Notes under the pieces: model-generated | The model's input: only the letters and a program-made list of their open reading frames with translations | Database searches by the model: none | Told to the model about the DNA's origin: nothing | Shown here: piece by piece, positions 46,686 through 56,642 of the stretch | How the letters are laid out: each line of letters starts with the position of its first letter | Numbering within the stretch: position 1 is the stretch's first letter | Made by a program: the position numbers and the translations under genes | Assembly: GCF_047238305.1 (NCBI RefSeq) | Contig: NZ_JBDFMO010000001.1 | Location: 868,001 to 932,000, forward strand | DNA: 64,000 nt | Direction of reading: 5' to 3' | DNA from: Ferdinandcohnia sp047238305 | GTDB lineage: Bacteria; Bacillota; Bacilli; Bacillales; Bacillaceae_L

Positions 46686-47123
46686 TTAACCGCGAAGTTC
46701 GTAAACTTCAGGTTGTTGAGCTTGATGTGGATGTTCGCTTCCAGCATAAACGTGCAATTTTTTGTACATTTGACGACCAAGTGAACCTTTTGGAAGCATT
46801 CCTTTAATCGCAAGTTCAAGCATTTTTGTTGGATAGTTTGTGCGCATTTCTAATGCAGTTCTTGATTTTAATCCGCCTGGGAATTGGCTGTGACGGTAGT
46901 AAATTTTATCGTTTAATTTATTACCTGTTAATTCGATTTTTTCAGCATTGATAATGATCACATTATCACCAGTGTCAACATGTGGTGTGAAAGTTGGTTT
47001 GTGTTTTCCACGAAGTAGTGTTGCAACTTCAGTTGATAAACGACCTAAAGTTTTGCCTGCAGCATCTACAACATACCATTTGCGCTCTATATTATTAGCA
47101 TTAGCCATAAATGTTGTACGCAT
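46686..47123 (-). CDS. rplM: 50S ribosomal protein L13
   Basis: 145 residues, same length and start (MRTT.MANA) as B. subtilis L13. ERKWYVVDAAGKTLGRLS, INAEKIELTG and GMLPKGSLGRQM are family blocks. It binds 23S rRNA early in assembly. Its promoter is at 47221-47249. The roughly 90-nt leader may carry the L13 leader RNA that mediates feedback control in Bacillaceae, but I could not confirm its fold. Confidence 0.98.
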   Translation of the reverse strand: MRTTFMANANNIERKWYVVDAAGKTLGRLSTEVATLLRGKHKPTFTPHVDTGDNVIIINAEKIELTGNKLNDKIYYRHSQFPGGLKSRTALEMRTNYPTKMLELAIKGMLPKGSLGRQMYKKLHVYAGSEHPHQAQQPEVYELRG

Positions 47124-47220
47124 GAGTTTCCCTCCTAATTTTACTAACGTTTCATATTGTATTTAATCACGATTAAAGTTCCGGGGCTTTAACGTGGGGT
47201 TTAAATATCATACCTAAAAT

Positions 47221-47249
47221 ATAATATAACTTTCAGGGTGTAATGTCAA
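47221..47249 (-). promoter_or_regulatory. Sigma-A promoter of rplM-rpsI
   Basis: TTGACA (47249-47244) and TATTAT (47226-47221), spacer exactly 17 bp, about 100 bp before rplM. Confidence 0.85.
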
Positions 47250-47294
47250 GGAAATGTTACACCAGGATTAGTTGTTATGGTATTTTTTTATTTC

Positions 47295-48047
47295 CTATTC
47301 CTTCCAACCCTCATAAAACACCTGCCATAGGTATAATCCGTGACCTGGAGCAGTCTTTCCTGCAAGTGATCGGTCTTTTTTAGTCAAAATAGACGGCATC
47401 ATCTTTGCCTCTTTTTGCCCACTTCCAACCTCCAGTAAAGTGCCTACAATGATTCTTACCATATTATACAAAAAACCATTTCCAATGAACGATAGAATAA
47501 GTTCATTGTCTTGCTTTTCCATGTTAATTTGGTAAATGGTACGAACCTTATTCTGCACTTCTGTCTTTGACGCACAAAAACTCGTAAAATCATGTGTTCC
47601 TACCAGAAGTGCTGCAGCTTCTTTCATCGCCCCAAGATTAAGTGGATAGGGATAATGATGAGTATATTGACGTTTAAAAACGCAAGGCTCTTCACTGATC
47701 CACAATCGATATCGGTATTCTTTCGCCTTCACATCAAAACGTGCGTGAAAATCAGGGTCAACGATTTCCACCGAACGTACGCGAATGTCATCAGGGAGCA
47801 TTGAATTCAAAGCCTTCTTCCACCCTTCGACAGGAATTGATAAAGGAGAATCAAAATGAACAACCTGTCCAAGAGCATGAACAGATGCATCCGTTCGACC
47901 TGATGCAACAATTTTTATAGGTTCCCCTTTATGCATTTTCTGTAACGCTTGTTCGAAATCCGATTGAACGGTTCGTTTATTCGGTTGTACTTGGTATCCT
48001 GAAAACTGGGTTCCATCATACGAAATGATACATTTGTACCGATTCAT
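47295..48047 (-). CDS. truA: tRNA pseudouridine synthase A
   Basis: 250 residues. It converts uridines 38-40 in the tRNA anticodon stem to pseudouridine. Catalytic Asp in SGRTDASVHALGQ (about residue 53), start YKCIISYDGTQFSGYQ, later KEYRYRLW and GNGFLYNMVRIIVGTLLEVG. It closes the ecfA1-ecfA2-ecfT-truA operon. Confidence 0.97.
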   Translation of the reverse strand: MNRYKCIISYDGTQFSGYQVQPNKRTVQSDFEQALQKMHKGEPIKIVASGRTDASVHALGQVVHFDSPLSIPVEGWKKALNSMLPDDIRVRSVEIVDPDFHARFDVKAKEYRYRLWISEEPCVFKRQYTHHYPYPLNLGAMKEAAALLVGTHDFTSFCASKTEVQNKVRTIYQINMEKQDNELILSFIGNGFLYNMVRIIVGTLLEVGSGQKEAKMMPSILTKKDRSLAGKTAPGHGLYLWQVFYEGWKE

Positions 48048-48058
48048 CTTTTCCCTCT

Positions 48059-48850
48059 TTATCCACGTAATAAAAATAATACGGCTGCAGTTACAAATAG
48101 CAACACAAGCATTAGAGTATCAAGACCACGCCACTGTAATAGACGAAGCTTGGTTCGTCCTTCCCCTCCGCGATAGCCTCTAGCTTCCATGGCGATTGCG
48201 AGTTCCTCTGCTCGTTTAAAGGAACTAATAAACAAAGGGATCAGTAAAGGAACAACCGCCCTCATGCGATCCTTAATTGGGCCACTCGTAAATTCGACAC
48301 CCCTTGCAGCCTGTGCCTTCATAATCTTCTCTGTTTCTTGCATTAATGTCGGAATGAATCGAAGTGAAATCGACATCATTAGAGCAAGTTCATGTGTGGG
48401 TAGACCCACTTTTTTAAAGGGTGCTAATAAACTTTCCATGCCATCAGTAATCTCAATTGGCGTACTTGTTAATGTTAATATAGTGGTCATAATAATTAAA
48501 TATAATAGCCGTAATGAGATAAAAATCCCCTGTCTCACGCCACCCTCATACACTTTAAGCCAACCAAAATCGAATAAGAGGTCTCCTTCCTTTGTTAAAA
48601 AGATATGAAGAATGAATGTAAAAAGGATGACCCATAAAATTGGTTTTAATCCTGACAATATATAGCGTAATGGAACCTTTGTTAATAACACGATCGACAA
48701 AGTGTAGATCCCTAGTAACGCGTAGGTAAGAACAGAATTTGCGATAAAAACAATAAACACATAAAAGAAAATTAATAATAGCTTTGCCCTTGGATCCATT
48801 CGGTGAAGGGGGGAGTTACCTGGAATATAGCGACCTATTATGATATTCAT
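48059..48850 (-). CDS. ecfT: EcfT, transmembrane subunit of the ECF vitamin transporter module
   Basis: 263 residues with about five membrane helices. The two coupling-helix signatures (ARG) that contact the ATPases are AQAARGVEFTSGP and AMEARGYRGGEGRT. It works with EcfA1/EcfA2 and interchangeable S components for vitamins such as riboflavin or biotin. It overlaps ecfA2 by 4 bp. Confidence 0.95.
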   Translation of the reverse strand: MNIIIGRYIPGNSPLHRMDPRAKLLLIFFYVFIVFIANSVLTYALLGIYTLSIVLLTKVPLRYILSGLKPILWVILFTFILHIFLTKEGDLLFDFGWLKVYEGGVRQGIFISLRLLYLIIMTTILTLTSTPIEITDGMESLLAPFKKVGLPTHELALMMSISLRFIPTLMQETEKIMKAQAARGVEFTSGPIKDRMRAVVPLLIPLFISSFKRAEELAIAMEARGYRGGEGRTKLRLLQWRGLDTLMLVLLFVTAAVLFLLRG

Positions 48851-49722
48851 TGATGGGTCTCCTCCCCTTTAATTGCTTCCCCGACATAACGGACAATTTC
48901 ATCTACTGATAGACTAGCATTCCGCGGGATATCGATTCCTAATTTATCTTCAAGTAACCCTTTGAGTCTTACTGCTTCAGGAACATCCAATCCGAGATGC
49001 AGAACCTGCTCAGGGTTTGAGAAAATCTCAACAGGGCTCCCTTGAAATTTAATCGTTCCTTTTTCCATTACAAGAATTTGATCAGCATAACGTGAAGCAT
49101 CTTCCATACTATGGGTTACGAGGATGGTTGTTAGCCCTCGTTCTTTATGGAGTTTATAAAACATCTCCATAATTTCAAAACGACCTCGTGGATCGAGTCC
49201 TGCAGTAGGCTCATCCAATACGAGTACCTGTGGATTCATAGCTAGGATTCCCGCAATCGCAACACGTCTCATTTGACCACCGCTTAGATCAAACGGAGAT
49301 TTTGTTAGATATTCCTCAGAAAGACCTACCATTTTTATCGTTTGTTTTGCTCTTTCCTTTGCTTCCTCTACTGGCACACCAAAATTTAAGGGACCAAAGC
49401 AAATGTCCTTTTCGACTGTTTCCTCAAACAACTGGTGTTCAGGGAATTGAAAGACTACTCCCACATTCTTTCGAAGAGGCTTAAGATTTTTTTCTTTTTG
49501 TTTCGAGGTGATTGTACGGTCACCAATCGTGATTGAGCCAGAAGTAGGTTGTAGGAGACCATTTAAATGCTGCAAAATAGTCGACTTTCCAGAACCTGTA
49601 TGACCTATTATCGCTGTGTATGACCCAGATTTTATTTTCGCATTCACATCATATAATGCTAATCTTTCAAAAGGTGAACGAATCTGATAACGATGCTCTA
49701 GTTTTTCGATTGTAATGTCCAT
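48847..49722 (-). CDS. ecfA2: ECF transporter ATPase EcfA2
   Basis: 291 residues. Walker A GHTGSGKST, Q-loop FQFPEHQLF, signature LSGGQMRR, Walker B VLVLDEPTAGLD, and His switch THSMED. It pairs with EcfA1 to power vitamin uptake through EcfT. It overlaps ecfA1 by 25 bp. Confidence 0.96.
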   Translation of the reverse strand: MDITIEKLEHRYQIRSPFERLALYDVNAKIKSGSYTAIIGHTGSGKSTILQHLNGLLQPTSGSITIGDRTITSKQKEKNLKPLRKNVGVVFQFPEHQLFEETVEKDICFGPLNFGVPVEEAKERAKQTIKMVGLSEEYLTKSPFDLSGGQMRRVAIAGILAMNPQVLVLDEPTAGLDPRGRFEIMEMFYKLHKERGLTTILVTHSMEDASRYADQILVMEKGTIKFQGSPVEIFSNPEQVLHLGLDVPEAVRLKGLLEDKLGIDIPRNASLSVDEIVRYVGEAIKGEETHQ

Positions 49723-50537
49723 AACTCATCCACCAAGCCTTCTTCTGTTATATGATTCTTAGAAAGAGGAACACCCATAGCTCGTAGTTTTTTAGATACC
49801 TTTACAGAAAAAGGTAAATCTAGTCCAATTTCTACAAGTTTTTCATCTAACGCAAAAATTTCCTCAGGCTTCCCTTCTGCAAATAATCGCCCCTGGTTCA
49901 TCACAATCATTCGATCCGCCCTTGCGGCTTCCTCTAAATCATGGGTAATCGACATAACCGTGATTTGGCTTTCACTTTTGATTTCCCTTATTGTTTCTAA
50001 AACCTCTGTCCGTCCGATAGGATCTAACATCGACGTTGCTTCATCTAAAATGATTAAATCAGGCTGAACAGCTAGAACACCTGCAATTGCTACCCTTTGC
50101 TTTTGACCACCTGAGAGCTGATGTGGCTCATGCTCAAGAAACTCTCGCATTTTAACCAGATCAATCACTCTTTCTATTCTCGATACCATCGTTTCGCGAG
50201 GTATTCCATTGTTTTCCATACCAAAAGCGATATCATCTTTTACAGTAGTTCCAACGAATTGGTTATCCGGATTCTGAAAAACCATACCGATTTTTCTTCG
50301 AATGTCCCAAATAGTCTCTTCGTTTAGCTGTACCCCTTCTATCGTTACACTTCCCGTTTGCGGTAACAATAAGCCATTTAGGATTCGAGCTAATGTAGAT
50401 TTCCCAGATCCATTATGACCTACAATCGCAAGCCATTCTCCTTTTTCAACAGAGAATGCTAGATTTTCCAATGCCAGCCTTGTACTCTCTGGATATTTAT
50501 AGCTTATCTGATCAACAACTAAAAGGTTTTCACTCAT
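49698..50537 (-). CDS. ecfA1: ECF transporter ATPase EcfA1
   Basis: 279 residues from the ATG at 50537, two codons inside the longest frame, where GAGGG has suitable spacing. Walker A GHNGSGKST, Q-loop FQNPDNQF, signature LSGGQKQR, Walker B LIILDEATSMLD. First gene of the energising module operon downstream of rplQ. Confidence 0.96.
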   Translation of the reverse strand: MSENLLVVDQISYKYPESTRLALENLAFSVEKGEWLAIVGHNGSGKSTLARILNGLLLPQTGSVTIEGVQLNEETIWDIRRKIGMVFQNPDNQFVGTTVKDDIAFGMENNGIPRETMVSRIERVIDLVKMREFLEHEPHQLSGGQKQRVAIAGVLAVQPDLIILDEATSMLDPIGRTEVLETIREIKSESQITVMSITHDLEEAARADRMIVMNQGRLFAEGKPEEIFALDEKLVEIGLDLPFSVKVSKKLRAMGVPLSKNHITEEGLVDELWTLQSKN

Positions 50538-50642
50538 TCTCATCCCTCACTAAAATCAAATGCTCTTCGCATTTTCGCAAGTACTGAATAAAATTATTTC
50601 CATAGAAATAAATTCTTTTCTCGTCTCAACTTACTACCTTCC

Positions 50643-50671
50643 AAATTATTCGTTTCTACCTTATCTGTCAA
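50643..50671 (-). promoter_or_regulatory. Candidate promoter of ecfA1-ecfA2-ecfT-truA
   Basis: TTGACA (50671-50666) and TAATTT (50648-50643), spacer 17 bp, about 105 bp before ecfA1. The 50538-50800 gap holds no gene. Confidence 0.5.
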
Positions 50672-50800
50672 GGGAATAAGAAGCGTTATTCCAATATTTC
50701 AGGAGATGTTTGTTTATATTGTGTGTATTCAATAAGGAGAGCAAAATGCTATTTGTAGATAATTCTATCTTTTTCGAAAAATAATAAACATAAAATAAAA

Positions 50801-50835
50801 AGGGCTTAGACCAGTTTAAAAAACTGTCCCGCCCT
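50801..50835 (-). terminator. Terminator of the ribosomal protein superoperon
   Basis: AGGGC...GCCCT outer stem with an inner CAGTTT/AAACTG stem, followed on the minus strand by TTTTTATTTT, 15 bp after rplQ. Confidence 0.85.
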
Positions 50836-50849
50836 ATAATAAATAAGAA

Positions 50850-51212
50850 TTAAACTAATTCAATGATAACCATTGGTGCACCGTCACCACGACGAGGTCC
50901 AAGTTTCATGATACGAGTGTATCCACCTTGGCGCTCTTCATAACGAGTTGCGATGTCACTGAATAATTTTTGAAGCGCATCTTGACCAGACTCTTCGTTA
51001 GCTACTTCGTTACGGATGTAAGATGCAGCTTGACGACGAGCGTGTAGGTCACCACGCTTACCTAATGTAATCATTTTTTCTACAACTGATTTTAATTCCT
51101 TCGCACGAGCTTCAGTTGTTTCGATACGCTCGTTGATGATTAAGTCAGTAGTAAGGTCACGTAATAACGCCTTACGTTGCGCGCTTGTACGTCCTAATTT
51201 TTGGTATGACAT
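50850..51212 (-). CDS. rplQ: 50S ribosomal protein L17
   Basis: 120 residues from the ATG at 51212 (AGGAGGGAATACCTC upstream), the Bacillus length. MSYQKLGRTSAQRKALLRDL at the start and GGYTRIMKLGPRRGDGAPM at the end are diagnostic. Last gene of the superoperon, 113 bp after rpoA. Confidence 0.98.
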   Translation of the reverse strand: MSYQKLGRTSAQRKALLRDLTTDLIINERIETTEARAKELKSVVEKMITLGKRGDLHARRQAASYIRNEVANEESGQDALQKLFSDIATRYEERQGGYTRIMKLGPRRGDGAPMVIIELV

Positions 51213-51325
51213 GAGGTATTCCCTCCTTTGTTGAATTATTATGAAAGACAAAGCATTAGATAACTAGGCTCTTGTAACAAGTATGACAGTGCGCGATGAG
51301 AAAGATTCCTCTAATTCAAAGCGAG

Positions 51326-52270
51326 TCAATCATCTTTACGTAAGCCTAAACCAAGCTCTTCTAGTTTAGCCTTAACTTCTTCTAAAGATTTACGACCAAG
51401 GTTACGTACCTTCATCATATCTTCTTCAGTTTTATGAGCAAGCTCTTGAACCGTATTGATTCCTGCTCTCTTTAAGCAGTTATATGAACGAACTGAGAGG
51501 TCCAATTCTTCAATTGTCATCTCGAGGACTTTCTCTTTTTGATCCTCTTCTTTTTCAACCATAATTTCTGCATTTTGAGCTTCATCCGTTAATCCCACAA
51601 AAATATTTAAATGTTCTGTTAGGATTTTGGCACCTAGTGCAATCGCTTCTTTCGGACCAGTACTGCCGTCTGTCCAAACATCAAAAGTCAGTTTGTCAAA
51701 GTTCGCGACCTGTCCAACACGTGTCTTTTCCACTTGGTAATTAACACGTGAAACTGGAGTATAGATTGAATCAATCGGAATTACACCGATTGGTCGATCT
51801 TCACGCTTGTTTGCATCAGCTGGAGTATATCCTCGTCCACGCTTCGCAGTAAATCTCACACGAAAATGTGAGTCCTTAGCAAGTGTTGCAATGTGTAAAT
51901 CTGGGTTTAAGATTTCAACATCACTGTCATGTGTGATATCAGAAGCTTTTACCGGACCTTCACCTTGAACATCAATCTCAAGAGTCTTCTCTTCATCAGA
52001 GTAGATTTTAAGAGCTAATTTCTTCACATTTAAGATAATAGATGTTACATCTTCGACGACGCCTTCAATTGTTGAAAATTCATGCAGTACCCCATCTATT
52101 TGGATAGACGTTACAGCGGCACCAGGAAGAGAAGATAATAGGATACGACGTAAGGAGTTACCCAAAGTAGTTCCATATCCACGCTCAAGTGGCTCGACGA
52201 CGAATTTACCGTATTTGGCATCTTCGCTGATTTCAACCGTTTCGATTTTTGGTTTTTCAATTTCGATCAT
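51326..52270 (-). CDS. rpoA: DNA-directed RNA polymerase alpha subunit
   Basis: 314 residues, same as B. subtilis. The N-terminal dimerisation domain contains ERGYGTTLGNSLRRILLSSL and GRGYTPA. The C-terminal domain (from about 245) has LDLSVRSYNCLKRAGI and VRNLGRKSLEEVKAKL, which contact UP elements and activators. The 289 bp between rpsK and rpoA contain a small hairpin at 52531-52550 but no gene. Confidence 0.99.
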   Translation of the reverse strand: MIEIEKPKIETVEISEDAKYGKFVVEPLERGYGTTLGNSLRRILLSSLPGAAVTSIQIDGVLHEFSTIEGVVEDVTSIILNVKKLALKIYSDEEKTLEIDVQGEGPVKASDITHDSDVEILNPDLHIATLAKDSHFRVRFTAKRGRGYTPADANKREDRPIGVIPIDSIYTPVSRVNYQVEKTRVGQVANFDKLTFDVWTDGSTGPKEAIALGAKILTEHLNIFVGLTDEAQNAEIMVEKEEDQKEKVLEMTIEELDLSVRSYNCLKRAGINTVQELAHKTEEDMMKVRNLGRKSLEEVKAKLEELGLGLRKDD

Positions 52271-52559
52271 TTATAAACCCTCCTTCAAAACGTCGAAACC
52301 TCGGCTAGACCATGATCAATGACGTCTAACCGAAATTCCCAAAAGTTAAGTTCCCTATCTGTGCACAACAACAACTCAATTCATTCTGTAAAGAACTTAT
52401 AAACAAAACATGGCGATTCGTAAAATTTATCTCACTCACGCCTTTGTTACACTTATAAGAATAAAAAAGTTTATCAAAACCCATTAATCCATTATAGCCT
52501 TGGATCATAAATCTTATACAGAAAAAGATGAAATACGTCTTGTCGTATTTGAATGAATG

Positions 52560-52949
52560 TTACACACGACGACGTTTTGGTGGGCGACATCCGTTATGTG
52601 GTACTGGAGTAACATCTTTAATAGCTGTAACTTCAAGACCAGCAGCCTGAAGAGCACGAATTGCAGCTTCACGTCCTGCGCCAGGGCCTTTTACAGTTAC
52701 TTCAAGAGTTCTCATACCATGCTCCATTGAAGCTTTTGCAGCTGTTTCAGCAGCCATTTGTGCAGCGAATGGAGTAGATTTCCGTGAACCTTTGAAACCA
52801 AGTGCACCAGCACTTGACCAAGAGATTGCATTTCCGTGTGCATCTGTAATTGTTACGATCGTATTGTTAAATGTTGAACGGATGTGTGCAACACCAGATT
52901 CAATATTCTTTTTTACACGACGTTTACGAGTATTCGTTTTACGTGCCAT
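52560..52949 (-). CDS. rpsK: 30S ribosomal protein S11
   Basis: 129 residues. ESGVAHIRSTFNNTIVTITD, SAGALGFKGSRKSTPFAAQ and the C-terminal DVTPVPHNGCRPPKRRRV are family landmarks. It forms part of the small-subunit platform. Confidence 0.98.
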   Translation of the reverse strand: MARKTNTRKRRVKKNIESGVAHIRSTFNNTIVTITDAHGNAISWSSAGALGFKGSRKSTPFAAQMAAETAAKASMEHGMRTLEVTVKGPGAGREAAIRALQAAGLEVTAIKDVTPVPHNGCRPPKRRRV

Positions 52950-52968
52950 TTATCCATTACCTCCCTTA

Positions 52969-53334
52969 CTATTTCTTCTTGTTTGCTACAGTACGACGAG
53001 GTCCCTTACGTGTACGAGCGTTATTTTTAGTGTTTTGGCCTCTTACAGGCAATCCACGACGATGACGTAGACCACGGTAAGAACCGATTTCGATTAAACG
53101 TTTGATGTTAAGTGAAACTTCACGACGAAGGTCACCTTCTACTTTATAACGGTCAACGATATCACGAATTTTATTTAATTCGTCTTCAGTTAGATCACGA
53201 ACTCGTGTATCTTCAGAGACACCAGCTTCTGCTAGAATTTTTTGTGCAGTTGGACGTCCAATTCCGAAAATATATGTTAAAGATATAACCACACGTTTTT
53301 CACGTGGAATATCAACACCAGCAATACGTGCCAT
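52969..53334 (-). CDS. rpsM: 30S ribosomal protein S13
   Basis: 121 residues from the ATG at 53334 (MARIAGVDIPREKRV), with AGGAGG upstream; four extra upstream codons are unlikely. The tail GRPTAQ... RGLRHRRGLPVRGQ and basic end contact tRNA at the P site and the subunit bridge. Confidence 0.98.
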   Translation of the reverse strand: MARIAGVDIPREKRVVISLTYIFGIGRPTAQKILAEAGVSEDTRVRDLTEDELNKIRDIVDRYKVEGDLRREVSLNIKRLIEIGSYRGLRHRRGLPVRGQNTKNNARTRKGPRRTVANKKK

Positions 53335-53357
53335 ATAGACGTACACCTCCTTATTTA

Positions 53358-53474
<117 letters not shown>

Positions 53475-53503
53475 TCAAACCTCCTTGATAGTTCGGAGCG
53501 CAT

Positions 53504-53722
53504 TTATTTAAAACGGTACGTAATCCTACCGCGAGTCAAGTCATATGGTGATAATTCAACCGTAACCTTGTCTCCAGGTAAAATACGAATAAAGTGCATG
53601 CGAATTTTACCAGAAACATGAGCCAAAACAGTATGACCATTCTCTAATTCAACTTTAAACATTGCATTAGGTAATGTCTCTGCAACAGTACCTTCAACTT
53701 CAATTACATCATCTTTCGCCAT
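53504..53722 (-). CDS. infA: Translation initiation factor IF-1
   Basis: 72 residues, a single S1/OB-fold domain: DDVIEVEGTVAETLPNAMFK, GHTVLAHVSGKIRMHFIRIL and SPYDLTRGRITYRFK. It occupies the ribosomal A site during initiation. The B. subtilis neighbour encoding a KOW-domain protein (ybzG) is not found in the 172 bp between infA and map. Confidence 0.98.
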   Translation of the reverse strand: MAKDDVIEVEGTVAETLPNAMFKVELENGHTVLAHVSGKIRMHFIRILPGDKVTVELSPYDLTRGRITYRFK

Positions 53723-53894
53723 TGGAATTGTTCTCCCTTCTTCAAATCAGTAACTTGCTCATTGACAAACATCGATACACACTAATCATCCTATACGTTT
53801 GCCATCGACCAGTTTTATTAATACTGCTCTGAACTTCCGGAGATACGTAATCAAAAATTAGATGAATGTTATTCTAATGAATAGGGTTTGTGCC

Positions 53895-54641
53895 TTACAA
53901 TTTTGTTAAGATCTCATACCCTGTTTCTGTAATAGCAATCGTATGTTCAAAATGCGCACACGTTTTGCCATCGACTGTTACAACAGTCCAGTTATCTGCT
54001 AACGTATTCACGTATCGACTACCTGCATTTACCATCGGTTCAACGGCAAGTACCATTCCTGGTTTTAAACGAGGTCCTTTATTCGGAGGACCATAATGTG
54101 GAATTTGTGGCTCCTCATGTAATTCTTTGCCTACACCGTGACCTACATACTCCCGAACAATCGAAAAGTCATGGGTCTCGACATAAACTTGGATTGCATG
54201 AGAAATATTTGAAAGACGCACACCAGGTTTTGCTTCTTCTAATCCTTGATAAAGAGCATTTTTCGTCACTTCAAGAAGTTTTTGATTTTCTAGTGAAATC
54301 GCACCTACCGGATAAGTCCAAGCTGAGTCACCATGATAACCATTATACTTAGCTCCGATATCGATACTAATAATATCTCCATCTTGTAAGACACGATCAC
54401 CTGGTATACCATGTACCAGCTCTTCATTAACAGAAGTGCAGATACTACCGCGAAAACCATTATACCCTTTAAAAGAAGGAATTGCATCATATCCACGAAT
54501 AAACTTTTCAGCAATTGTATCCAGTTCTTTCGTTGAAATCCCTGGAGTAATATATTTTTGTAATTCTTGGTGTGTCAATGCAACGATTTTGCCAGCTTCG
54601 CGCAATATTTCAATCTCTCTTGGTGACTTGCAAATAATCAT
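53895..54641 (-). CDS. map: Methionine aminopeptidase type I
   Basis: 248 residues. It removes N-terminal Met from nascent proteins. Metal ligands lie in SIDIGAKYNGYHGDSAWT, GHGVGKELHEEPQIPHYG, AVEPMV and FEHTIAITE. It directly abuts the adk stop codon (no gap) in the secY-adk-map group. Confidence 0.98.
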   Translation of the reverse strand: MIICKSPREIEILREAGKIVALTHQELQKYITPGISTKELDTIAEKFIRGYDAIPSFKGYNGFRGSICTSVNEELVHGIPGDRVLQDGDIISIDIGAKYNGYHGDSAWTYPVGAISLENQKLLEVTKNALYQGLEEAKPGVRLSNISHAIQVYVETHDFSIVREYVGHGVGKELHEEPQIPHYGPPNKGPRLKPGMVLAVEPMVNAGSRYVNTLADNWTVVTVDGKTCAHFEHTIAITETGYEILTKL

Positions 54642-55292
54642 TTACTTTAATCCCCCAAGGAGCTCCTCTACATCACCAAAAACTTTGTTAATTTCTTGTT
54701 GTCCATCAATATTGCGAAGATAGCCTTTTTCCTGATAAAAGTCAAGAAGTGGCTTCGATTGCTCGATATTCACTTGAAGGCGAGTTCCAACTGTCTCCGC
54801 ATTGTCATCAGCACGTTGATAAAGTTCTCCACCACATTTATCGCATGTCCCTTCCTGGCTAGGCGGGTTGAATACTAAGTGGTAAGTAGCACCGCAGTCC
54901 TTACAAATTCGACGACCAGTTAATCTCTCAAGTAAAATGTCAGAATCGACTTCGATGTTAATAACATAGTCGATCTTCTTCTCAAGATCAGTAAGGATTG
55001 CCTCAAGCGCTTCTGCTTGTGGAACAGTACGCGGGAATCCATCAAGTAAAAATCCTTGGTTGCAATCGTCCTTGCTTAATCGTTCACGGACAATTCCGAT
55101 CGTAACTTCATCAGGCACAAGCTCACCTTTATCCATAAAGGATTTTGCTTGAAGTCCTAGTTCTGTTCCATCTTTTATTGCAGCACGGAACATATCTCCT
55201 GTTGAGATATGAGGGATATTGTACTTTTCTACGATTTTTTCGGCTTGAGTACCTTTACCAGCACCCGGCAGCCCCATTAATACTAAGTTCAA
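54642..55292 (-). CDS. adk: Adenylate kinase
   Basis: 216 residues from the TTG at 55292. This start gives LNLVLMGLPGAGKGTQ, the normal N-terminus, and GAGGGGGC lies 7 bp upstream. It interconverts ATP, AMP and ADP. P-loop GLPGAGKGT, LID domain with the zinc-binding CKDCGATYHL and CDKCGG, and DGFPRTVPQA. Confidence 0.97.
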   Translation of the reverse strand: MNLVLMGLPGAGKGTQAEKIVEKYNIPHISTGDMFRAAIKDGTELGLQAKSFMDKGELVPDEVTIGIVRERLSKDDCNQGFLLDGFPRTVPQAEALEAILTDLEKKIDYVINIEVDSDILLERLTGRRICKDCGATYHLVFNPPSQEGTCDKCGGELYQRADDNAETVGTRLQVNIEQSKPLLDFYQEKGYLRNIDGQQEINKVFGDVEELLGGLK

Positions 55293-55349
55293 GTGATTTG
55301 CCCCCTCTAACCTCTTTCTTAGAGGTGCTGGGAAAAACATTCCCAGACC

Positions 55350-56642
55350 TTATTTGATAAATCCTTTATAATGACGTTTTACAAGCTGACTTTCAAGCTG
55401 CTTCATCGTCTCAAGTGCAACACCAATAACGATGAGCAAGCTAGTTCCACCAATTTGTGCAGACTGCGGTAAATTCGCAAATTTTATAAAGAATACAGGA
55501 AGAACAGAAATTGCTGCTAAGAAAATAGAACCAACAAAAGTTAAACGATACAGAATTTTTGTTACATATTCTTGCGTGTTTCTTCCTGGGCGAATCCCTG
55601 GAATGTAGCCGCCTTGCTTTTTCAAATTATCTGCCATTTGCTCAGGATTAACTTGAACAAATGTGTAGAAATATGTGAACGCAATGATTAGCGCGATATA
55701 TATAATCATCCCAACTGGCTGGGAATAATCAAAATATTTTTGAATCCATTCAGTCACCGCATTAGGACCAAAGAACGATGCAATCGTTGGTGGTGTGATA
55801 ATGAAAGAAACTGCAAAGATTACAGGAATAACACCAGCCGCATTTACTTTTAACGGTAAATGAGTGGAGTGTCCTCCAACCGGGCTATTAGCAGCTAACC
55901 GCTTTGCATATTGAATTGGAATTTTACGTAAAGCTTGTTGTACAAATATTACACCTACGACAACAGCTATAACAGCAATTAGCAATAAAACAACAGTAAT
56001 GATGCTTAGGAATAGTTGATCCCCTGCATCTTCAAATTGTTGAATATAAATTTGGTTTACAGCTGTTGGAATACCGGCAACAATACCAGCGAAAATGATA
56101 ATCGAAATTCCGTTACCAACGCCCTTCGCTGTAATCTGTTCACCTAACCACATTAAAAATGCAGTACCAGCAGTTAACACAACAGCGATTAATAAATACG
56201 TTCCGATACTAGGATTTTCGATTAACATACCATTTGACATATTGTTAAAGCCGTACGACATACCTAATGCTTGGATAAAACCGAGCACGATCGTTCCATA
56301 GCGAGTAAACTGTGCTAATTTACGACGTCCAACTTCTCCTTGCTTGGACCATTCCGTAAATTTAGGAACTACGTCCATTTGCAACAACTGTATGATAATT
56401 GAAGCAGTGATATAAGGCATGATACCCATCGCAAGGATTGAGAAGTTAAACAACGCTCCACCACCAAATGTATTTAAAAGACCGAACGCTGTATTGCTAT
56501 CAGAAGCCCTTAAAACGTCGGCATTTACATTTGGTACTGGAATAAAGGTGCCGATTCGAAATACTACTAACATAAGTAAGGTGAATATAATTTTGTTTCT
56601 TATATCACCAACGCGCATAAAATTGGAGATTGTTTGAAACAT
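55350..56642 (-). CDS. secY: Protein translocase subunit SecY
   Basis: 430 residues with ten membrane helices. It is the protein-conducting channel. SecY signatures: GTFIPVPNV in the first helix region, GIMPYITASIIIQLLQM (plug/lateral gate), KGVGNGISIIIFAGI, and RPGRNTQEYVTKILYRLTF. Its start overlaps the rplO stop by one base. Confidence 0.98.
   Translation of the reverse strand: MFQTISNFMRVGDIRNKIIFTLLMLVVFRIGTFIPVPNVNADVLRASDSNTAFGLLNTFGGGALFNFSILAMGIMPYITASIIIQLLQMDVVPKFTEWSKQGEVGRRKLAQFTRYGTIVLGFIQALGMSYGFNNMSNGMLIENPSIGTYLLIAVVLTAGTAFLMWLGEQITAKGVGNGISIIIFAGIVAGIPTAVNQIYIQQFEDAGDQLFLSIITVVLLLIAVIAVVVGVIFVQQALRKIPIQYAKRLAANSPVGGHSTHLPLKVNAAGVIPVIFAVSFIITPPTIASFFGPNAVTEWIQKYFDYSQPVGMIIYIALIIAFTYFYTFVQVNPEQMADNLKKQGGYIPGIRPGRNTQEYVTKILYRLTFVGSIFLAAISVLPVFFIKFANLPQSAQIGGTSLLIVIGVALETMKQLESQLVKRHYKGFIK

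Noticed and set aside
47124..47220. L13 leader RNA ahead of rplM
   Set aside because: Position and length fit, but I could not convince myself of the two-hairpin fold by eye, so it is only mentioned under rplM.
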